Source: DATBSK01 sp964532485 (GTDB lineage: Bacteria; Actinomycetota; Acidimicrobiia; IMCC26256; PALSA-555). From it: DNA of 43,658 nt. The translations under genes and the position numbers were made by a program. A model generated the notes under the pieces. It worked only from the letters and a program-made list of their open reading frames with translations, was not told the DNA's origin and ran no database searches. Positions 40,743 to 43,658 of this stretch are shown here, in pieces (within the stretch, counting starts at the first letter, position 1; every line of letters starts with the position of its first letter). The stretch covers positions 1 through 43,658 of the forward strand of contig CAZHKE010000024.1 of assembly GCA_964532485.1 (NCBI GenBank), written 5' to 3'.

Positions 40743-41923
40743 GCGACGTCGAGTACGACCCGTACACCGCGATCAACGATCCCGATCCCTGGCCGACCTA
40801 TCGCCGACTCCGGGAGGAAGCCCCGCTCTACTACAACGAGCACTACGACTTCTTCGCGGTCAGCCGGTACGAGGACTGCGAGCAGGGGCTCGTCGACGCG
40901 AAGCGCTACATCTCGGGTCGCGGCGGGGTCCTCGAGCTCATCAAGTCGGGGGTCGAGCTCCCGCCGGGCACGCTCATCTTCGAGGATCCGCCCGCGCACA
41001 CCGTGCACCGCGGCCTCCTGTCGCGTGTCTTCACCCCTCGCCGAGTGTCTGCCCTCGAACCTCAGATTCGCGAGTACTGCGCACGCAGCCTCGATCCGCT
41101 CGTCGGGTCCGACGAGTTCGACCTGATCGCGGAGCTCGGTTCGCAGATGCCCATGCGCGTGATCGGCATGCTGTTCGGCATCCCCGAGTCGGATCAGGCG
41201 ACGGTGCGCGAACACATCGACGCGACGCTCCGGATCGAGGCGGGCAAGCCGAGGGACATCGACGAAGCCCCGACGTTCGGCAGCGAGATGTACGCCGACT
41301 ACATCGACTGGCGCATCGAGCACCCGTCCGACGACCTCATGACCGAGCTGTTGCACACGGAGTTCGAGGACGAGACCGGCACGACCCGCACGCTCACGCG
41401 AGACGAAGCGCTGCTCTACACGACGGTGGTCGCAGGTGCTGGCAACGAGACCACCACTCGTCTCATCGGCTGGGCCGGCAAGATCCTCGCCGAGCATCCC
41501 GATCAGCGGCGAGAGCTCGTCGACGACCGCACGCTGATCCCGAACGCGATCGAAGAGCTGCTTCGCTACGAGGCACCGGGCCCACAAATCGGCCGCTACG
41601 TCCCCGAGGACGTGGAGATCCACGGCCAGACGGTTCCGTCCGGCAGCGCCATGCTCTTCCTCGTCGCCGCTGCGAACCGCGACGACCGCCGGTACGAGGA
41701 CCCGGACCGCTTCGACATCCACCGACAGGTCGGCCAGCACCTCGCGTTCGGCTACGGCATCCACTTCTGCCTCGGCGCGTCGTTGGCGCGCCTCGAGGGC
41801 CGGATCGCGCTCGACGAGCTGCTCGATCGCTTCCCGGAGTGGGACGTCGACCTCGAACGAGCGCGAATCGCACCGACGTCGACCGTGAGGGGCTACGAGA
41901 CGCTGCCGATCGCCGTGCAGTGA
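40739..41923 (+). CDS. Cytochrome P450 (paralogue 2)
   Basis: The 394-residue product is nearly the same protein as the P450 at 16219: AGNETTT at 234-240, ExxR E273-R276 and haem ligand C344 in FGYGIHFCLG are all identical. About 83% of residues match without a gap; most changes fall in 151-185 (a variable segment before the I-helix, where substrate-contacting loops lie) and at the extreme C-terminus. ATG 40739 overlaps the ligase stop, which fixes the start for both paralogues. Here the gene is coupled to an acyl-CoA ligase, so its substrate may be a CoA-activatable acid. Confidence 0.94.
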   Translation: MSDVEYDPYTAINDPDPWPTYRRLREEAPLYYNEHYDFFAVSRYEDCEQGLVDAKRYISGRGGVLELIKSGVELPPGTLIFEDPPAHTVHRGLLSRVFTPRRVSALEPQIREYCARSLDPLVGSDEFDLIAELGSQMPMRVIGMLFGIPESDQATVREHIDATLRIEAGKPRDIDEAPTFGSEMYADYIDWRIEHPSDDLMTELLHTEFEDETGTTRTLTRDEALLYTTVVAGAGNETTTRLIGWAGKILAEHPDQRRELVDDRTLIPNAIEELLRYEAPGPQIGRYVPEDVEIHGQTVPSGSAMLFLVAAANRDDRRYEDPDRFDIHRQVGQHLAFGYGIHFCLGASLARLEGRIALDELLDRFPEWDVDLERARIAPTSTVRGYETLPIAVQ

Positions 41924-41980
41924 ACGCACCAGGCTGAGGCCTCGGACGCACGGGGCACCACGACCGGAGGGGGGAAGCCG

Positions 41981-43483
41981 ATGAGGACGACGCTCACAGC
42001 GCGAAGGCTGAGGCGAGGGAGAGGCCGGCGCCTCGCCGTCGTGCTGGGTGCGATCGTGGCGCTGGCCATGGCCACCGTTGGCGCGGCGCCGGCCAGCGGC
42101 ACCGGCAACGGCCACGGCTCGACCGTCGACATCGCAGATCTGCGCATCCGCCCGATCCCCGACGGCAGCGGGGTCCCGCAGCTCACCGCCACGACGGCCA
42201 CTCCCACCTCGCCGACCCCGACCCTCAGCGACGACTACGTCGAAGACGAGTTCCTCCTCTCCGGCACGGCGAACACCTACTCGGGCCCGTCGACCGGCCC
42301 GGCGACGAAGGCGAGCGGAGACAACCCGTACGTCACCAGGGTCGTCGTCCGCTACCCGAAGGACCCGGCCGACTTCAGCGGTCGCGTCTTCCTCGAACCC
42401 TTCAACACGACGACGGGCCCCGACCTCGACGCCATCTGGCGCCAGATCGCGCCGCTGCTGGAGGCCAACGGCGACGCCTGGGTCGGCGTGAGCGTCCGAT
42501 CGACCTCGGCCCAAGAGCTCCAGGCGTTCGATCCTGTTCGCTACGGCGATCTCTCCATCCCGGTCAACGACTACGTATGGGACGTGCTCCGCCAGCTGGG
42601 CGTGGTGCTCCGCAAGGGTGGGGAGCAGAGCCCGCTCGGCGACCTGCGCGCCGAGCACGTCTACATGGGTGGCTACTCCCAGAGCGGCGTCGACACCGCC
42701 ACGTTCGCCCAGGCCTTCCATGACGACACGCGCACGGCGGACGGCGCGGCCGTCTTCGACGGGTACCTGCCCGCCGCGCACGCCGCCACCATGACGCCGC
42801 TGCAGACCGGTTCGGGTCTGATCACCGAGTTCGAAGAGGGCTCGATGCAGCCCGTCGACGTCCCGGTCGTCGACATCGAGACCCAGCACGACGTCCAGGG
42901 GTGGTCACGGGAGGTCCTGCCCGGGACCTTCTACACGAGCGCGGGCGGAGCGAGCGTCCGTCGACCCGACGCAAGCTCGCCCACCGACAAGTACCGGCTG
43001 TACGAGATCACCGGCGCATCGCATTCGTCGAGTCCTGCGGACTGTGGCGGCACGCCGTCGACGTTCCCCGGTCCGCTGTTCGTCCGCGCCGCCGCGGCGG
43101 AGCTGTTTCGATGGGCCGAGCAGGGAAAGGCACCCGCGAAGGCCCCGCGCATCGACATACCGACGATCGACACCGTGTCGAAGCCCGAAGTGGACGAGGA
43201 CGGCAACGCGCTCGGTGGTGTGCGCTCACCCTTCGTCGACGATGCCCTCGTCCAGTATCAGGTGCAGGCGGGAGGCTCGGGTCTGGCCTGCACCTTCGCG
43301 GGCACCGAGACCCCGCTCGCCGCGGACGTGTTGGCGAGTCGCTACGACGACGTGGACGAGTACATGCGCAAGTTCACCAAGAGCCTCGACGAGACCATCG
43401 ACGACGGCCGCTTGTTGAAGATGGACCGTGCCGCCATCCTCACCGCAGCAAGAGAGAAGGCCGAGAGCCTGCTCCCGCAGTGA
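41981..43483 (+). CDS. Secreted alpha/beta hydrolase (Abhydrolase_10-like)
   Basis: The 500-residue product has an Arg-rich start and a hydrophobic core (LAVVLGAIVALAMATVGAAPASG), a signal peptide; a twin-arginine route is possible because of the RR pairs, but the full motif is not present. The mature part has the nucleophile elbow GYSQSG with S233 and a late TGASHSSSPADCGG with the probable catalytic histidine. It resembles the Abhydrolase_10 domain family (PF20091). GGAGGGG lies about 8 bases before ATG 41981, a strong ribosome site. It is 57 bp behind the P450. It may release an acid or alcohol from an ester outside the cell. Confidence 0.87.
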   Translation: MRTTLTARRLRRGRGRRLAVVLGAIVALAMATVGAAPASGTGNGHGSTVDIADLRIRPIPDGSGVPQLTATTATPTSPTPTLSDDYVEDEFLLSGTANTYSGPSTGPATKASGDNPYVTRVVVRYPKDPADFSGRVFLEPFNTTTGPDLDAIWRQIAPLLEANGDAWVGVSVRSTSAQELQAFDPVRYGDLSIPVNDYVWDVLRQLGVVLRKGGEQSPLGDLRAEHVYMGGYSQSGVDTATFAQAFHDDTRTADGAAVFDGYLPAAHAATMTPLQTGSGLITEFEEGSMQPVDVPVVDIETQHDVQGWSREVLPGTFYTSAGGASVRRPDASSPTDKYRLYEITGASHSSSPADCGGTPSTFPGPLFVRAAAAELFRWAEQGKAPAKAPRIDIPTIDTVSKPEVDEDGNALGGVRSPFVDDALVQYQVQAGGSGLACTFAGTETPLAADVLASRYDDVDEYMRKFTKSLDETIDDGRLLKMDRAAILTAAREKAESLLPQ

Positions 43484-43603
43484 GTCGACGCGTGGCGGTC
43501 GAGCGCCTCGGTGCCGCGAGCTCTCATGCGCATCCACGCTTGGCGTCGCGCCGAGGTCCCGCTGCGGACCGAGCAGGGCCCGGGCCCATGTGACACGGAG
43601 GGT

Positions 43604-43658
43604 TGGTGGCGAGTCGGCCGGTACGCCGGATCTAGTTCCTGCAATTCGCTGACCTGCA
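43604..43658 (+). repeat. Dispersed intergenic repeat, copy C (reaches window end)
   Basis: This copy matches copy B along its whole length with a few substitutions and runs to the last base. It lies in the 175-bp space after the hydrolase, where I found nothing else (43484-43603). In minus-strand direction it reads CCGGCGTACCGGCCGACTCG, which recalls the 3' end of actinobacterial RNase P RNA, though the universally conserved ACAGAA just before it is not seen. Confidence 0.7.

Noticed and set aside
43604..43658. A real rnpB gene entering from the right edge
   Set aside because: The conserved ACAGAA near the 3' end is missing and the same sequence recurs twice without an rnpB body; kept only as a repeat, to be re-tested with sequence beyond the edge.
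1..43658. tRNA, rRNA, CRISPR array, insertion sequence or prophage genes
   Set aside because: No cloverleaf, regularly spaced repeats, transposase or integrase motifs were seen.

Overview
This window is high-GC, densely coded DNA carrying many TetR regulators, short-chain dehydrogenases (SDRs), cytochromes P450, amidohydrolases and CoA-activation enzymes. Many starts are GTG, many neighbouring genes overlap by 4 bp, and several starts have no obvious Shine-Dalgarno sequence. This points to an actinomycete (Actinomycetota), possibly an Acidimicrobiia-like soil or water organism; the phylum is inferred from style and protein families, not from a marker gene. I found no rRNA, tRNA, CRISPR array or transposase. 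The window reads as accessory catabolic metabolism for hydrophobic cyclic, aromatic or terpenoid/steroid-like acids.

Region 1 (1-14 kb) is a set of mostly divergent and convergent genes: a SnoaL-like protein with a Rieske oxygenase, a Baeyer-Villiger-type flavin monooxygenase, a cyclase-family hydrolase, an ACMSD-like amidohydrolase, a TetR regulator, three SDRs, an acyl-CoA synthetase, a fused alpha-beta E1 2-oxoacid dehydrogenase, an acyl-CoA dehydrogenase and a secreted beta-propeller protein. Five intergenic spaces share an 18-bp motif close to TTGTACCGACCRGTACAA, each beside a start codon, and one lies in front of the TetR gene. I infer one regulon: ring or side-chain oxygenation, alcohol oxidation, ring opening, CoA activation and beta-oxidation.

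Region 2 (14.9-17.9 kb) holds a secreted Cys-rich protein of unknown function, a P450 and a frameshifted gene remnant. Region 3 (17.9-24.1 kb) is a leftward group: TetR, SDR, a small unknown protein, a ThDP enzyme, a solute-binding protein and an amidohydrolase, with a perfect 32-bp palindrome between the TetR gene and the SDR. Region 4 (24.3-29.1 kb) encodes a branched-chain amino acid-type ABC importer in which both permeases and one ATPase are fused in one 930-residue chain, next to LivF and a binding protein.

Region 5 (29.2-43.5 kb) has two leftward operons and one rightward operon. One runs aldehyde dehydrogenase, amidohydrolase, SDR, P450, deazaflavin-type (Ddn-like) protein, TetR. Another runs APH-like kinase, CoA transferase, DUF35, thiolase-like aldolase. 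The rightward operon has an acyl-CoA synthetase and a P450 about 83% identical to the P450 of region 2, followed by a secreted alpha/beta hydrolase. Two promoter spaces here share a second motif with three AGAAC/GTTCT half-sites at identical spacing. The DUF35 plus Cys-less thiolase pair resembles retro-aldolases of sterol side-chain degradation, so this block may shorten side chains of activated cyclic acids.

A dispersed intergenic repeat (TGGTGGCGAGTCGGCC and following bases) occurs three times in the same orientation and recalls the 3' end of actinobacterial RNase P RNA. A 92-bp hairpin-rich unit is tandemly duplicated between two SDR genes.
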